Both the position numbers and the translations under genes were made by a program. A DNA stretch of 64,000 bases from Schistosoma haematobium (lineage: Eukaryota; Platyhelminthes; Trematoda; Strigeidida; Schistosomatidae): assembly GCF_000699445.3 (NCBI RefSeq), contig NC_067200.1, positions 18,403,003 through 18,467,002 of the forward strand. Reading direction: 5' to 3'. Positions 1 through 14,300 of this stretch are shown here, piece after piece (positions within the stretch are counted from its first letter, which is position 1; every line of letters starts with the position of its first letter). The notes below the pieces were generated by a model. That model worked only from the letters and a program-made list of their open reading frames with translations. It ran no database searches and was not told where the DNA came from.

Positions 1-96
1 ATTCCATAATAACATCTGAAAAGAATCTACTTGGTTAGTTATTTTTATTATTCATAAATGAAATGAATATCTTTATAAGTTAAATCCAAGAGTCAA

Positions 97-410
97 TCTT
101 AGCTAGATCATCGTTGAAAATCTAGAAGTATTGGATGATTGTTTCATCCTAGTATAGGACTCCTCGGCAGTAAGCATCCAAGATCCTGTATGTAGGGCTC
201 GAATCCAAGGACTGTCCAGTACTTCTAGGTTTTCAGTGGTAGTTTAGCTTAGATCGATTCGTGAATTCAACTATTAAATTTATTACAATCTCGATAAACC
301 ACTTATTCTGATAATAATTATCATGTGCTCACTAGTGACTGGCTTTAAGATGGATTTCCTGGAATTCTAATGTGAAGCCGTAACCAGTGGAGTCTAGTCC
401 GTATCGAGTA
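97..410. repeat. Family B ribozyme repeat, foldback of - and + pieces
   Basis: A - strand hammerhead part (about 97-200: GTTTCATCCTAGTATAGGAC, CTCCTCGGCAGT) is followed by a + strand 3' part (about 215-410) ending at the R545 copy. Confidence 0.7.
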
Positions 411-925
411 GATACAGGTACGGCCGAGAGTGAGGAGAGTCCGCTCTCGCCCTCGAAATGGCCTCACATGGCCACGCGTATATAGTCTCTGCCAGGGAAG
501 TCCTACTCACTACATCCTCGTGGCGGGGGTGTTGTTTATGAAATTGAGAGGATGAAAAGTGAATGTTCGGCGCTGCAATCGGGTTGGTGGATATGGAGGA
601 TCCAACTAGGAGAGTTGGAAAACCCTGATTCTAAACCAATGGTGTACATGGTATCAAAGATCCTAAGCAAACAAGTGGCGTATGAACCTATTGTTGGTCA
701 CGGACTACCATGGGCCTGCGTTTCCTTACGTCGCTCCACTGCCTCGTGGATTAGACCTTTGGAGCAAAGGCTTCGGGTGTTGCCTCGTAAGAAAACCACC
801 TACTTCTGTTTGGGCACCCGGGCAGTATCCAAGCCCCCACACAAATCGGATGATTTATGTGGCGCATATGTATCTGGTGCCCCCTTGTACCAATATCTTT
901 GCGTTCAAATAAATAAATAAATATC
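400..925 (+). repeat. 545-bp non-autonomous repeat (R545), copy 1
   Basis: It starts at TACGGCCGAGAGTGAGGAGA and ends TTGTACCAATATC...AAATAAATAAAT. The GC-rich 5' half, a (AAAT)n tail and fixed ends in many copies suggest a SINE-like element or the 3' region of an unseen LINE. It is joined directly to family B sequence at the 5' edge. No conserved ORF between copies. Confidence 0.75.
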
Positions 926-1215
926 TACCTCAGACAATGAATGAATGGTTGCGCAAGATCATGGATCGTTTGATGTTAGACATTAACACCGTTGGATGCC
1001 GGCCCAATGGTTTAGAGGTTAAGCGTTCACACTCGAGATCGAATGTCCTGGGTTGGAGCCCCACACATACACACGGTTGAGGAGTCACGTACTAAGACGA
1101 AACGGCCATCCAATGCTTCTAGGTTTTCAACGGTTGTCTAGCTTAGATCAACTAATGCATTTAACTATTAGAATTATTATAATCTCCACAAACTCCCATT
1201 CGGAAATTAATGTCT
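925..1215 (+). repeat. Family B ribozyme repeat
   Basis: Complete order: leader, GACATTAACACCGTTGGATG, A-box-like, B-box-like GGTTGGAGCCCC, GAGGAGTCACGTACTAAGAC, GAAACGGCC, then the ATTATAATCTCCACAAACTCCC end. Confidence 0.8.
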
Positions 1216-1379
1216 GGTTGATAAAATAAATAAAGAGCTAAGTTTCAACATTCGATCTAGTCAAAGAAGAAAAATATCTACATACCATCGAAGAAGTAAT
1301 TAGAAATACAACAGAATAATAATGATTACGTTAATGAATGGAGAAATACATATGCTATTGAAATGAAAACGATATTCCT

Positions 1380-1935
1380 AGGCCAGTAGGACCGTAGCTG
1401 CTACCTTGACGCGGTGGTCGGGCTTGCCTATCGTGATGACCCAACCGAGCTTTATTGGCTGGAACATATGTTCTTGTAGGTTCTACCATGCCAGGCAGGT
1501 CGATTGGAGAACGGTAAGACTAAAGGCAGCAACTCAAGGTCTGAGGGTGAAGTCGTACTGCTGACTGTAGAGGGGTGTGACAGCAATAAGGTGTTTCCCT
1601 CGGACAACCAGCATCTGCAGCGATGCTGCCTTCTCACAAGGAAGGAAGGGGTTAGAAAAGGTCAACCCTAAAAATGTCACACCCCACCTTACCTCACGGA
1701 TTTCTGTCTCCGGCGGTAAGGCCCTTTAAAGAACGGAGCTAATATGTTAAAAGTCTCCCACAAAGAGGCCGTGTGCGACCGGCTTCAAGCAGTTGTCCCT
1801 TGGGCTCTGTGGTCACGCTCCCAGATCGTTAAGGTCAACACTAATCCAACTTCCTTCTCAGGTTCCTCAAGAAATACCCTTACACGGTGTGGGCAGCCGG
1901 GAAGTGATACCAGCCCTCATACCCGTGACTGAGGA
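1380..1935 (+). repeat. GC-rich repeat-like module, unassigned
   Basis: This block is much richer in GC than its surroundings, without a long ORF (readings of 61-76 codons only). The style (GGTCGGGCTTGCC.., CGGCGGTAAGGCCC.., GTGCGACCGGCTTCAAGC) suggests the 5' UTR of a non-LTR element, but no second copy is in this window to prove it. Confidence 0.4.
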
Positions 1936-2654
1936 AAATAAGAATTCAATAGGTGTTTTGTTCTGTGAACCGGATCGTTTAATCATAACTGCACTGTGCA
2001 TATTTGTAATTGACTTCATATGAATTTCTGATATTATCTTTTATCTGTAAAGTTCATTTCTTTAGTCTAGACATCACAATGTGAACCAATCTAATTTGCT
2101 AAATATACCACATTAAGATATGTCAAGAGAAAAAGATTGAGTAAAATCGAATGCACAAAAACCAACTACGTCAGTATGACCTCTTTTACACCTCCAATAT
2201 TTGTGGAATAACGTCAAATGACTTGTTATCTAAAATACATCACCTTTTTATTTTGATGAACTTTTTACATTACAATGGAAAATCGGAATAGATAAATACC
2301 GACTATGTTTTCGGTGTTTACATTAAAAGTTAATCAAATAACTTCATTTATTTTAATCTGTATTCTTTCAACAAGTGTAAATCGTTTATATTCGACAAAT
2401 TTTTTTTTCAAAAAATGCATTCTCAGAGTTGTTTCTGTACCCCTCAAACTTATCAGATGACATGAGGTTAGTAAATGGATTTCAGGGATAAACAGTTAAC
2501 TCTATTATTACATTTTGTCGCAAACGTGAATAGAATTGATTACAACAAGAATTGTTCGATTACATTACGTCCATTCAAATGGGGAAATAATTTTCCAATA
2601 AGCTCTTACAATTAGATACTTTAACAGAATGGGTTTTGTCGAGATTTTTAGAAA

Positions 2655-3165
2655 TTTCACAGGTTGAAATCATGAGTCAATTGAAGCTAGACCACCATGG
2701 AAAACCTGGAAGCACTGGACGGCCGTTTCACCCTAGTACGGGACTCCTCAGCAGTGCGCATCCACGATCCCGCACCAAGCGGGGTTCGAACCCAGGACCC
2801 ACTGGTTTCGCGCGTGAGCATTTAACCACTGGACCACTGAGCCGGCATTCAACGGTGTTAATGTCTAACTTACCAGTGGAGTTCAGCCAGGTCTGTTGTG
2901 AGATATCAGCTCACTGAAGACAATAGTATACTGTGGCGCAACTTTGTGGATTGGTTAAAGTTAGACATTAACACCCTTGGATGCCGGTCCAGTGGTCAAG
3001 TGCTCGCGCGCGAAACCAGCAGGTCCTGGGTTCGAACCCCAGTTGGTGCGGGATCGTGGATGCGCACTGCTGAGGAGTCCCGTACTAGGGTGAAACGGCC
3101 GTCCAATGCTTCCAGGTTTTCCATGGTGGTCTAGCTTCAATTGACTCATGATTTTAACCTGTGAA
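2655..3165. repeat. Head-to-head pair of family B units sharing private changes
   Basis: The - strand unit (2655-2890) and + strand unit (2893-3165) are near mirror images. Both carry GTCCCGTACTAGGGTGAAACGG, a ribozyme variant not seen in other copies here, so one is probably an inverted duplicate of the other. Confidence 0.85.
3064..3109 (+). ncRNA. Hammerhead ribozyme, family B
   Basis: Stem I strand GCACTG (3064-3069), core CTGAGGA (3070-3076), stem II GTCC/GGGT (two wobble pairs), GAAA (3092-3095), ACGGCCGT, cleavage C at 3103. Confidence 0.7.
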
Positions 3166-3289
3166 ATTATATATTTCCTATGTTTTCTCTTCACAATCAA
3201 ACATTATGATAGGACCTGTTGATTGACCGTGCCTTCAGTTCAAGAAAACTATTTACTGATTTGTCTCATTTAGACACAAATCTTGACAC

Positions 3290-3680
3290 AAAGGAGCACC
3301 AAAATATGTATGTTCTACACAATGTAATTATCATTCAATTTGTGTATGGGTTAGTACACTGTCCAGGTGCCCAAATCAAAGTAAGTGATTTTCTTAGTTG
3401 GCCAGTCCAACACTTTAACCTAGAGGCCCTAATCCATAAAGCAATGAAGCAACGTTCAAGGATGCAGTCCCATGGTAACCGGTAACCAAGACTAGGTTTG
3501 TACGTCATTTGTTCCCTCAGGACCCTGGAAACCATGTGCACCATTAGTTTGGAATCAGGGTTTTCCAACTCCTCTAGATGAATCTTCCGTACCCAACAAT
3601 CCGGTTAAAGCACAGGACATTTGCTTTCCGTTCTCTCACTTTCGTAAACAATACCACAACGGCGAGAAGACAGTAAGTAG
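3290..3680 (-). repeat. R545 repeat, copy 5 (partial)
   Basis: The 3' half and part of the 5' half on the - strand; homology fades near 3680. Confidence 0.7.
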
Positions 3681-4020
3681 GAATTCCCTGAAAATATCCA
3701 TATACTCGTGGCCATGTAAAAGCATTTCGAGATAAAGAGTGAGTCGTCTCCAACGTCAGTCGTGCCAGGACATTTACAGGTTAATGGTAAATATTGCCTT
3801 TTGTCTGACACTGATAATCATTACACAGTATGTACGTGTGAGTTCCTAGCTAGTGTAGGCCAATTACTACTACATCAGTATATTTGAAGTTTTTCAAAAA
3901 TTCTTTAATAAGCTAAAATGTTTCCATCATTCACAATCTATGACAGCAACTTCGTGCTAACCGTAACATGTGTTATGTCTTGTCGGCTATTACTTTCCTC
4001 TGTTTTGTAATGCTTTCTAG

Positions 4021-7000
4021 AGTGTCCAATTTTAAGTTAGAAGAAGACCAAAGACGGTCACACCAAGCCTATGTCCAGGAAGAACTGTCTTCTACTTTTC
4101 CTCATGTTTTGAAAGATACAAATTCATGTAGTGAGTCGTTTAATTTTGTCGTAGTTATGTTATTATTTTTGTTTGTTATAGATTTCAATGATGTTCCAAC
4201 TAATTCATTACCATTTGGGTCGAATAAAAGTCCACCTTTACTTCTCTCTGCTCAGTCAACCTCAACTCTAGTTCCTGTGGCAATATCCCCTGGTCAGTTG
4301 CATTCTACAAATCCATTTTTATTCAATACTCATCCTCAGTTATCGATTACATCCAAAGACTTCATGTCGAATCAGCGAGTTTCTGCTAATTCAACTTCCA
4401 CATCTCCGCAAATGCAGTCTAATTGTGAGTTTGACGTACATGACTATTGTTTTCATATATATCTGTTCAAAGGTTTGTTATGTCGAAGGAAAACAGATTA
4501 TTTGAGTTCTGTTGGATTCCGTATGATCAGGTCGTAATGACAGGAGAGCAGTTATGTGGTCTCTGTCTCTGTCGAGTCCGATTATCGTTTATTTCACTAA
4601 TATAGCCAATGGGACCGGTGACCTACTTGTCAATTGATAAATCAGCCAATGAACAAGAATTAAAACCTTAACGCTTACCGGTCCTCGAGCTTCTTCCAAC
4701 AAACTGAGCAGTCAGAAGACTAAATAGAGAGCAGATTAGTTCTTTATAGTACTCAATTAAATCATGACTCAAAACTCATGCATTAACATGTTTGAAGTGT
4801 CTGATCATACAGCAACACAGTTAAAGAGTTGCAACAGTACAAACGTGTACTAATTATACAATTGAAGCATAAATAATAATCCTTTCTATAATAGTTTCAG
4901 AAGTTATACATCCACACTTTCATCCCGTTATATCAGTTTAGGCCGCCAGTGTTTAACTCATGAAGCATAGGTTCGAGCCCAGTTTATCCACCTAATAAGG
5001 TTTGATTGAATATGCAGTACTGTTAGGTTTAAAATAATCCACTCTGTGATCAAGTGATTATTATAGAATTTTCACGGCTTAAATCACGAATTGATCTTAG
5101 TTTGATCACTACTGAAAACCTGAAAGCATTAGACGACCTCTTTGTTCTAATATGGGATTCAACGGTTTTAATGTCTAACAATCAATCCATGATATTGCGC
5201 AACCCTATATCTATTGCCTGGGGCAAATAGCTGTCTCGCACCCGCCGACTTAATGATTTGAAGGTTAAGCGTTCTTGCGCGAAGCTGAAGTCCTGAGTTT
5301 GATTCCCGCATCCAGGATCGTGTATGCAAATCAACCTCTTAGATCAGTCTACTTCTCAAATGATTTTCATTTTGAGTTTGTCTCTATTTTATTGATCGAT
5401 CTACTTATGTAATGTTCACTGTAAGTTCTTTTCTTTCCTACAATCAGCTTTATATCAATTTTTCTCTGTAATCAGTAACTATGTTTAATCCTAAGTCCTA
5501 TCATTTATGCTGTCAGCCTTGAATAGATTAGTTAAATATGAGTACAGAAAACAGTTATACATGGCCGGTTAATTCTATCTGCTTTTAACCATACAAATCC
5601 GCTAACAAAACATAAATGTGAACTTGAAGTGTGTATATGTGTATGTGTACATATATATAGGCGATGTTTCTGGTTAATTATATTGTGTACAATTGACCAT
5701 AATCATCGCCCTTCACCTTTAATACATATAAATCATGTACACAGATTTGTAGTTCTTCACCAAATAATGTATATTCTGTTTATTATTTATCGTTATCACT
5801 GGACCATATGATAAATAGATAAATATCCTTATTGATAGTTCATATTAGATCATTTTATAATTGTGATTAACTTTCAATCAAGTAAACAAAATTCACTTGG
5901 TATTGTTTGTTTGAATCTTCCAATTGATGTTTAGGGACTGAAATTGATTAATCTCTTCTTGACATATGTGTATATTGTGTGAGGATTGCCTCGATATAGC
6001 CTTAATTCACAAACATTATATGCAAAGATGGATAATGGCTAGCAATGGAATCTAGGATGCGCGTTTCGTTCTATTTGGGACTCGTCAGCTGAATGTACCT
6101 GCACCTCAGAGTTGATGTTCACTTCGTGGCTCAAACTCAGTACTGTCCGCTTCAGAGTTACAAATTCATTTTATCAATTTATGTCAATAACTACAGAGTC
6201 CTTTAAATCTCTATACTAAACATTGTATATGTTACGTTATATGGACCTGTTAAAATACCCCGTGAGTAAATCATCAACTAGAATACCGACCTATACGGTC
6301 TTGGTACGTTGCCAGATCAATGACGCGTTAACCAGTACGAGAAGCCTAGAGTTAACTCTGAGTCCTTATTGGTTCATCTCGTCTAGTTTTGACTACTTGA
6401 GTCCAGAACACAACCTCAACTTCCTCTGTATGAATCATATATTTCAGATATACTCAGTTTATATACAAGCAAACCAGACCGCATCATATCATAAAATAGA
6501 AAGTAGCAATTATACAAGATCAACCCAAAAAGTGGTTGTGATTATGAGAGTTTGTAACTAATAAATTGAGAATAGTAAATCGTAGAACAGTAGCCAATAG
6601 GTCAAATAAAAGCTTATGATTAAAGGAATATGAATATACATATAATATATTTACTTAATAGTTATCCAATAAGAAAACATATATAATATTAGTCGATTAA
6701 TGGTTCTCAGAAGTCACCATTCATTTATTCTTCTTTAGGATATGACAATATACTGTCATGTTCGATGTACTTAATTCAGTCAGTATATTGTAAACTTGAC
6801 TAATCGATCAATTCAACTAGATCGAAAAGCAACTAAAAAACATCAAATTCTAGATGTTATCCGTCTCTCTAAATGTTGCTTTAAAACTAAACTAAGTTAA
6901 CTAACGATATGCAGTGAAGTAGTTGGGCGCGTTGACCGCCTCACTTCAAATGTTTCATCAACTCTGGTGAATTAGTGTCTGGAGAAATTGCTACACAAAA

Positions 7001-8295
7001 TGTATATTTCCTAACGAAGAGGTGAGTGTACTGCACAACAGTCTTCTCTGTATTACTTTATGGCTATGAAACATAATTCTCAAAAGCACAGGACATTCGT
7101 CTGTTACTAGTACTCGATCATAGTTGTCTTTGATGTATTACTCACATATGTTGGGGCCACCAAGTGAGCAGTGCTGAGATCAGATGTAGGTTTTTAGATA
7201 GAGATGGTAAATCGGTTCACAATTGTAACAGCGTGACCCTTAGTCGACTAAGGTGGCTAGTGCATGTGTTACTTATTCCTAACCGCCTATCTCGATGAGC
7301 CAGTTACGATTGACTTGTGAGTAAGTTAGGATACAATTAATTACGGTTAAACCAAAATATGGAATCAGTTCATGAAATCATTGACACTTGGACTGATTAT
7401 CATAGCCAGTGGTTGAAAACTTTGGCTGACATATACCTTCATCATTCACAATGGCGTAGATGTCTTCACTATCTGTCTTCTCTTACATCTTGAGTTTCAA
7501 CTCAATTTAAAATGGTTTGGATTGTCCCGTTGTCAAAATTGAATTAAATCTCACACCGGTTGAATAGGTATTGCCTATCTGAACTTAGTAGCTAAGTGAA
7601 TGACATGATTGCGTTTGAAGCAAACGGTTCTACTAGGTTCGAGTCCCGTAGTGAACATCAACTCTGGGATCCAGGCACATCCGACTGATGAGTCCCAAGT
7701 AAGCCGAAACACGCGTCCTAGATACCACTGTCAATCCCACTCTATCTGTTCTAAATCAACTTTATTTTTTACCTTCTATTCCACAAATTCATTACTTCTT
7801 TCTAATCATATTGTTTATGCCTGATCTTTCCCACTACCTTTAATACTACTACTCCACGTTTGGTATTCATTTGGTTGCAGTAACTTGAAACGATATCCAC
7901 ATGCGCCAGGTTCTATGTTGATTTAACTGTGACCTGCTGATTCACTATAATTTGATAAGATTTTACTATTCCTTTCATCTTTGTTAATACTAGTAATAAC
8001 GTAACTAGTGTTATTGTTTGTTTTAAACATAAAATCAGACGAAAATCACACCTTTTAATTTGTTTACTAGTTGTCATTGTTTGTTTGTTTTTTTCATTTT
8101 CTCTCTTTTCGTTTACTCCTAAAGCACTTAATAATATGAATCAAAATAACATGTTAATTGATTTTCACTTAGTTTTTAATAATCAGTACATTTCAACAAA
8201 TACGGGTAATATTTCTGTTTGACATGTTTGACGTCTTCTAGGAAAGGTCTGTTAAAGTTTACCTACTATAGTCTGATCTATACGTCTGTACATAC

Positions 8296-8348
<53 letters not shown>

Positions 8349-11300
8349 TTCGGTTATTTTTCTGCTTCAACTATTGTTTATTTCACTAGTTGAAATCATG
8401 AGTCAATTGAAGCTAGACCAACATCGAAAACCGAGAGGCACTGGACGGTCGTTTCATCCTAGTATGGGACTTCTCAGCAGTGCTCATCCACGATCCCGCC
8501 CTCCGCGAGATTCGAACCCAGGACCTATCAGTCTCGCGCGCGAGCGCTTAACCATTAGACAACCGAGCCATAAAACCCCTTTCTGGTTAGCGTTTTTTCA
8601 GAGAGTTAGTTTTCTGCGAGATGTGGTCGCTGACCCCAACCTTTCTCCTTTATACAGGTTGGGACCGGCAGTAGCCCCCGGAGGTACTCTAGGCGGAGTT
8701 CGAAAAACCCCTTCTGATAATATTGTTTATTTGCTTAAATCTGGTGATTATTTTATAGATCATAATAAATTCAGAGAGGAATTATAGTTTTTCAAGTTGA
8801 TCAGTGAACAATAGTAGAATATAGGAACAGTATTCTATCGTATTTCGAATGACCTGTCGGCTGTGGATGTGCTTGCATTTTTGTGTTGAATTTTACATTG
8901 AAACTCCAACCAAGTACATTTTACTATAAAATATATCCAATGTGTTCACATTAAATCCAGATGACAAATATGAATCTTTTTCAGTTTAAGAGGTTAAGCG
9001 TTCTTGCGCGAAACCGAAGGTCCTTGATTCGAGTCCCACATATGGGATCGTGGATGTGCACTTCTGAGAAGTCCCAAACTAGGATGAAATGGTTGTCTAA
9101 TACTTCCAGATTTTTAATGGTGGTCTGTCTTAGATCAACTCATGAAGTCAACTATTAACATCATTACAATCTTCACAAATCCCCGTTCTTAAGATTTATT
9201 CTTTGTCTAAGTGATTCAATTGCGATATTTGTACGTTTACAGTGACGGTGTTGTCACGACATTAAGTCAACAACAACAACAATCGGTGTTTAGAAAACAT
9301 ACGTTAATCTCTAACTAATAAAGTCTTGACTGTACTCGCAGATTTATTACACATCAATAATAATGATAATGATATACAGTTAATTGCAATAAAATTACAT
9401 GTGTGTATTAACTCTCTTGATAACATCACCTTATAGCATTTCCGGTGAATTTACTACTTTTCTTAAGTAGTCTATTTTCATTTGAATTTGAACACTCGAA
9501 TTAATCATTTCAAGGCGGAAAATCAATAAAACTAGTTTTTATTCTAGGGTGTAGTTTTGATTGTTTGATTTAACATTTCACATCATGGACTGACTTGAGT
9601 CAGATAACCATTGAAAATCAAGAATCATAAGACCACCGTCTTGTTCTAGTATTAGGACTCTTCAATGGTGTACATCCATGATCCTATTAATGGTAGAAAT
9701 CAGCATCTTCAGACTTCATGGAGTTCTAGTAAGAAACTGTGATTAGTGCAGTTCAATTATGTCAGGTATAAGACAAATATTACTAACAGAAATTCACATT
9801 GATCCCACAATATTGAAAATCAATTAAAGTGAGAAATGTGAACGATATAATACAAACTATAAGTAGTCTTGAAGTCTTCACTTTGATCCCTAATGGAGTC
9901 ATAGATGCTCACTACTGAAGATTCCTATATCAGAAAGAAACGTATTCAGTCCTTGCTAATGTCCACTGGTTGTCTAACTTAAGTCAGTCCTTTATGGAAA
10001 ATGCAAGAGTAACTTTTTATACATCTTCGTAGTTACCATTTAATTAACTGTATTTTTTTATTAAGTCCACATAAATATGTACATTTGTTAATGTATTGAC
10101 ATATCGATCAATTGTTTTGTTTTTATTGGAGAGATACAGAATATTCCTCGAAAAAAGCCCAGAAGGATCCTGAAAACGCTAGAAAACATTCTATCCAATC
10201 AACATTGAATAGAAGTATTTTAGAAACATCTAGAGAGTGAAGAGTCACGTGTCGCATTTCTGATAGGATGATTAGCTATCCTGCTACTATGTTTAGTAAG
10301 GTTCCAGAAATCCAAAGCCACCTGAAATGCCATAAATATCCTCGATTTTCTGTACATAAACGAAGCTTCGAGTCTAACTTCAATCGCAACCATCTCCTAT
10401 CGTCTTCGGTAGGTACTTTCCTGAGACTGAGGGCTCTAGGTCTGATTCTCGTTTACAGAGTAGTGTACGCACACCACTATGGAGTCCCATAATAGAAAGA
10501 AATATCCATTCGGCCATTTCAGGTTGTGTAACTTTGATCGATTTTTAATTTCGATTTAATTCAACTGTCCCAATAACCTCATATCGATCAAAACAATTTT
10601 CCAAGTAGAAATTAAAACACTATAACTCAGTTAATACCAAATTCTACAATTTATGTTATTCAGTCCTACTGTAACCGATAGAAAATATTGTGATTTTATA
10701 TTCTTTCAAAGAAAAAATTACGCACCACTCTTCACAACCATATTAATGTTGACATTTGACAGAAAAAATAGCGATTGAAAACAAAATAATATTTGCTACA
10801 CAAATCATGTAAAACTTGAAGTTTTTGAGGAAATTCTCGGAGTTCTAGTGAGAGGCCGTGACCGGTGGAGCTAATCTATGTCAAGTAGAGACAGGTATCT
10901 ACCTCAGTACAATGAAAAATAGTCGCGCAGTTCCGTGGATTGGTTGAGGCTAAACATTAGCACCGCTGGATGTCGACCAGCTCAGTGGTCTAGGGGTTAA
11001 GTGTTAGCGCGCGAGACCGAATTTCGTGGGTTTGAACCTGGAGAGCGGGATCATCGATGTGCATTGCTGAGGAGTCCCACAACATGACGAAACAGCTGTC
11101 CAATGCTTCTAGCAAAGTAATATAATGGCTTCACAAAAATATCATCTATTGCTTACATGCATTGTTAAGATCGATAATACAGTTTATATCTGAGATGAAT
11201 AAATAAACTAAGAGATAAATCTCGTTTTTACGCTTAATCTTTTTTTATTCATGTTATTTTGCTTTGTTGGGCGGTTGCCCCAAACTGGTAACGATGTGAT

Positions 11301-14300
11301 AAACGCTGCCTATGGTACAAGTCCAATCTGTTGTGACTTTGTGTCTGGCTTTTTATCACGTGATTTACCTACTAATCAAAATACGACTTACACAATCTTA
11401 GCACTGTGTCCAACCAGTGACGTTCGACCGATATGAGCAGACTAGCGTCCGTATTGGTCCTATGTCCGCCTAGCCCGTCCACTTGAGTCCAGAACACCAA
11501 TACCAGCTTCCACTATGCGATGCGAATCGAATCGAATCATTTACTTCAGACATACTGGGTTTATACATCAAACAAATAGACCGCAACGCACCATAAAATA
11601 GGAAATAACATTTGTACACAATAAAGCCAAAAAGTGGCTGTGAACGTGGGAGGCAGTAGTCAATAAACTGAACCTAGCTTAAGAACAGTAAATCGTACAA
11701 TAAATTATAGGTCGAAATAAAGCTTATAACAAGGGGAATATAGATATACATAATCTAGTTACTGAACAGTCATACCATAAGAATATATAGATAATATTAG
11801 TCAATTAATATGTCTCATAAGTTACTCGTTATTTAATCTTCACTCGGATATAACACAATCTGCTATTTGAGTAGAAAAACTGAGGATGATTAGAAAGCTT
11901 ATATTGACAAAATCGAATAGAAATATATGCATGAACTCATTCAAAAGAATGTATTTGTTTCTCTTAGATAATCAGGTCAAACCTTGACCAATAGTTGCGT
12001 GTGTTTGTCAGTATCTTTCATCTATCATTTGACCCTGAACTGATACGTTTGGTTGACCCAGTATATCTTTACCTACAAGTCATGTGTTAACGATTCTGAC
12101 CAATTTGACTTACGTCATATGAACACGTTTAAATGCTCCCTATTAGAAATGCTTTTTATTTAAACTATTTAAAATCCTGTTAGTCGTAGTATTTAAACTA
12201 GCACAAGTCGGATTCTCTCTTAACCTGGTTTTCGGACTAGTTGACACTCCTCAACAGGCAAACCTGCAATCCCCATGTGCAATTCGAAAATAGGTCACCA
12301 AAATTCACTGTTTAAAATGTTACTACTGAGTTGTTCTGCCAGAGACTGGCCTTCTGTGGGAACTGAGAAGTTCAAAGCTGACTGATCACTTAGTAGATAT
12401 TTGGTAGTGGTTAGATTAGAGATGCACACTGTTGAAGAGTAGTCCCATGCTAGAACGAAACAACAATACTTCCTAGTTTTCAATGGTTGTTTAAACATAG
12501 TATACAACTATGAAAATTCACCTATTCTTCACAAACCTCCTACACTTAATAATTTAAATATTTTCGACATTTAGAGTATTCAGACCAGAATAGTTTCTGT
12601 TCCCGGTGTATCGTTGTCGAATAAACAAGATGATTGTATTACTTGTTCTCTTTTTCCCACTTGGAATTACTTACTATTCAATGGAATTGGTGTGAAATGA
12701 TTGTTGTTTTCTTTATATTCTAAATGATTCTAATCACTAAGTTTCAGCGCCCCCGAATACCCTAGTACGGCCGAGAGTGAGGAGAGTCCGCTCTCCCTCT
12801 ACAAATGCTCTCACATGGCTACGCGTATACGGCCACTACCACGGAAGTCCCACTCATTGCCTTCTCGCAGCGGGGGTGCTGTTTACGAAACTAAGGGGAC
12901 GAAAAGCGAATGTCCGGCACTTTAACCGGGTTGGTGGACACGGAGAGTTCACCTAAGAGAGTTGAGAAACCCTGATTCCAAACCAATGGTGCACATGGTC
13001 TCCAGTATCCTGAAAGAACAAATGGCGTATGAACCAATCGTTGGTCACTGGCTATTATGGAACTGCATTTCCTGACGTTGCTCCACTACCTTGTGGATCG
13101 GACCTTTAGGTCGAAACCTCCGGATGTGGTCACCTAAGAAAACCATCTGCTTCGGTTTGGGCACCCGATCAGTATCACAACCCTCACACAAATCAAATGA
13201 GATTCATGTGGTTCATATGTATCTGGTGCCCCCTTGTACCAATATTTATGTGTTCGAATAAATAATAAAACTAAGTTTCAGTGTTTGAATACATTCATAA
13301 GCGTTAGATATCTTACTATCGTTTTGGTTATTCATAAAATGTTTATATCGTTCATTAGTAATTGCTGAATACTGATAAATCAATAAATATTCTTATAATA
13401 TGAACTGATTCTCTGATTATTCTCCCTACTTTAGTTACATTCATTAAATTATACCTGTCGGCGTTGATCTAAACAACGAAATTTCAACTCACCGGTTTCA
13501 TACATGACTATCAGTTTGTTGAATCGTGTTTTTTTTTTCTTTTGCACCGTTATGAATATTCTTGACTTTTTAATTCAAGCATCTAATTTGTCGTACTTTT
13601 GATTTACCCTACATGATTATTTTGATCACCTTAATCAATCGTGCATAGTGTATACTCAGTATTACGTAATCATTATTCTACCCGATGTCACTGCATCCGT
13701 CCGCTTACAATAACAAATGTCTTATATTTGTTTTGTTTTGTTTTTGTACAGCGAATACTATTCCGTCAAAATCATTAATTTCACTAGACGATAAAATCGC
13801 TCAAATAGCTGGAAATTTGTCTATTTGTGACAGTTATTCATCCACACAAGCTGGTCGTATTTATCGTGCTCCCGATGGAAGTTTATCTACAATCAATTGG
13901 TCTGGAACTATGCCATGTGTTCAAGTTTCAACAGTATCTAATCAACAGATGTCACAAGTTTCAACTATTCATCAATCACCTTCTTTGAATCAAATTATAG
14001 GTCCAGTTAATACTAATCATCAACCAACTGCTTCGATTCCATTGAATCCGACTAATCCATGGGCTGCATCAGCTCAGTCTAATGTGAGTTCATTCTCAAG
14101 TCGGTGCGCTTTTAATCTTAAATAAATTCGATATTTATGTAACTCAATTCAGGAGCTAAGTATTTTAATGTGGTAATTAAGTTTGTCTAGCATTTGAATC
14201 CAAGCATTATCAGTGAACAGTAGTTTCTAGTTTTTTTTTATTATTTACCTGTTGTCACCTCGTATGTTTTGTGTAATTTTTAATCATTTTCTGTTTTATT

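Noticed and set aside
2636..2917. Recurring open frames with a KLDHHGKPGSTGRPFHP-like peptide (2636-2917, 2961-3200, 8374-8787, 17297-17548, 21366-21566)
   Set aside because: These are the antisense strand of the family B ribozyme and tRNA-like head read through; frames differ between copies and follow the repeat, not a protein.
10268..10492. 74-codon + strand frame as an exon of the PICALM-like gene
   Set aside because: No splice sites with matching phase were seen, and its end overlaps a decayed family B piece.
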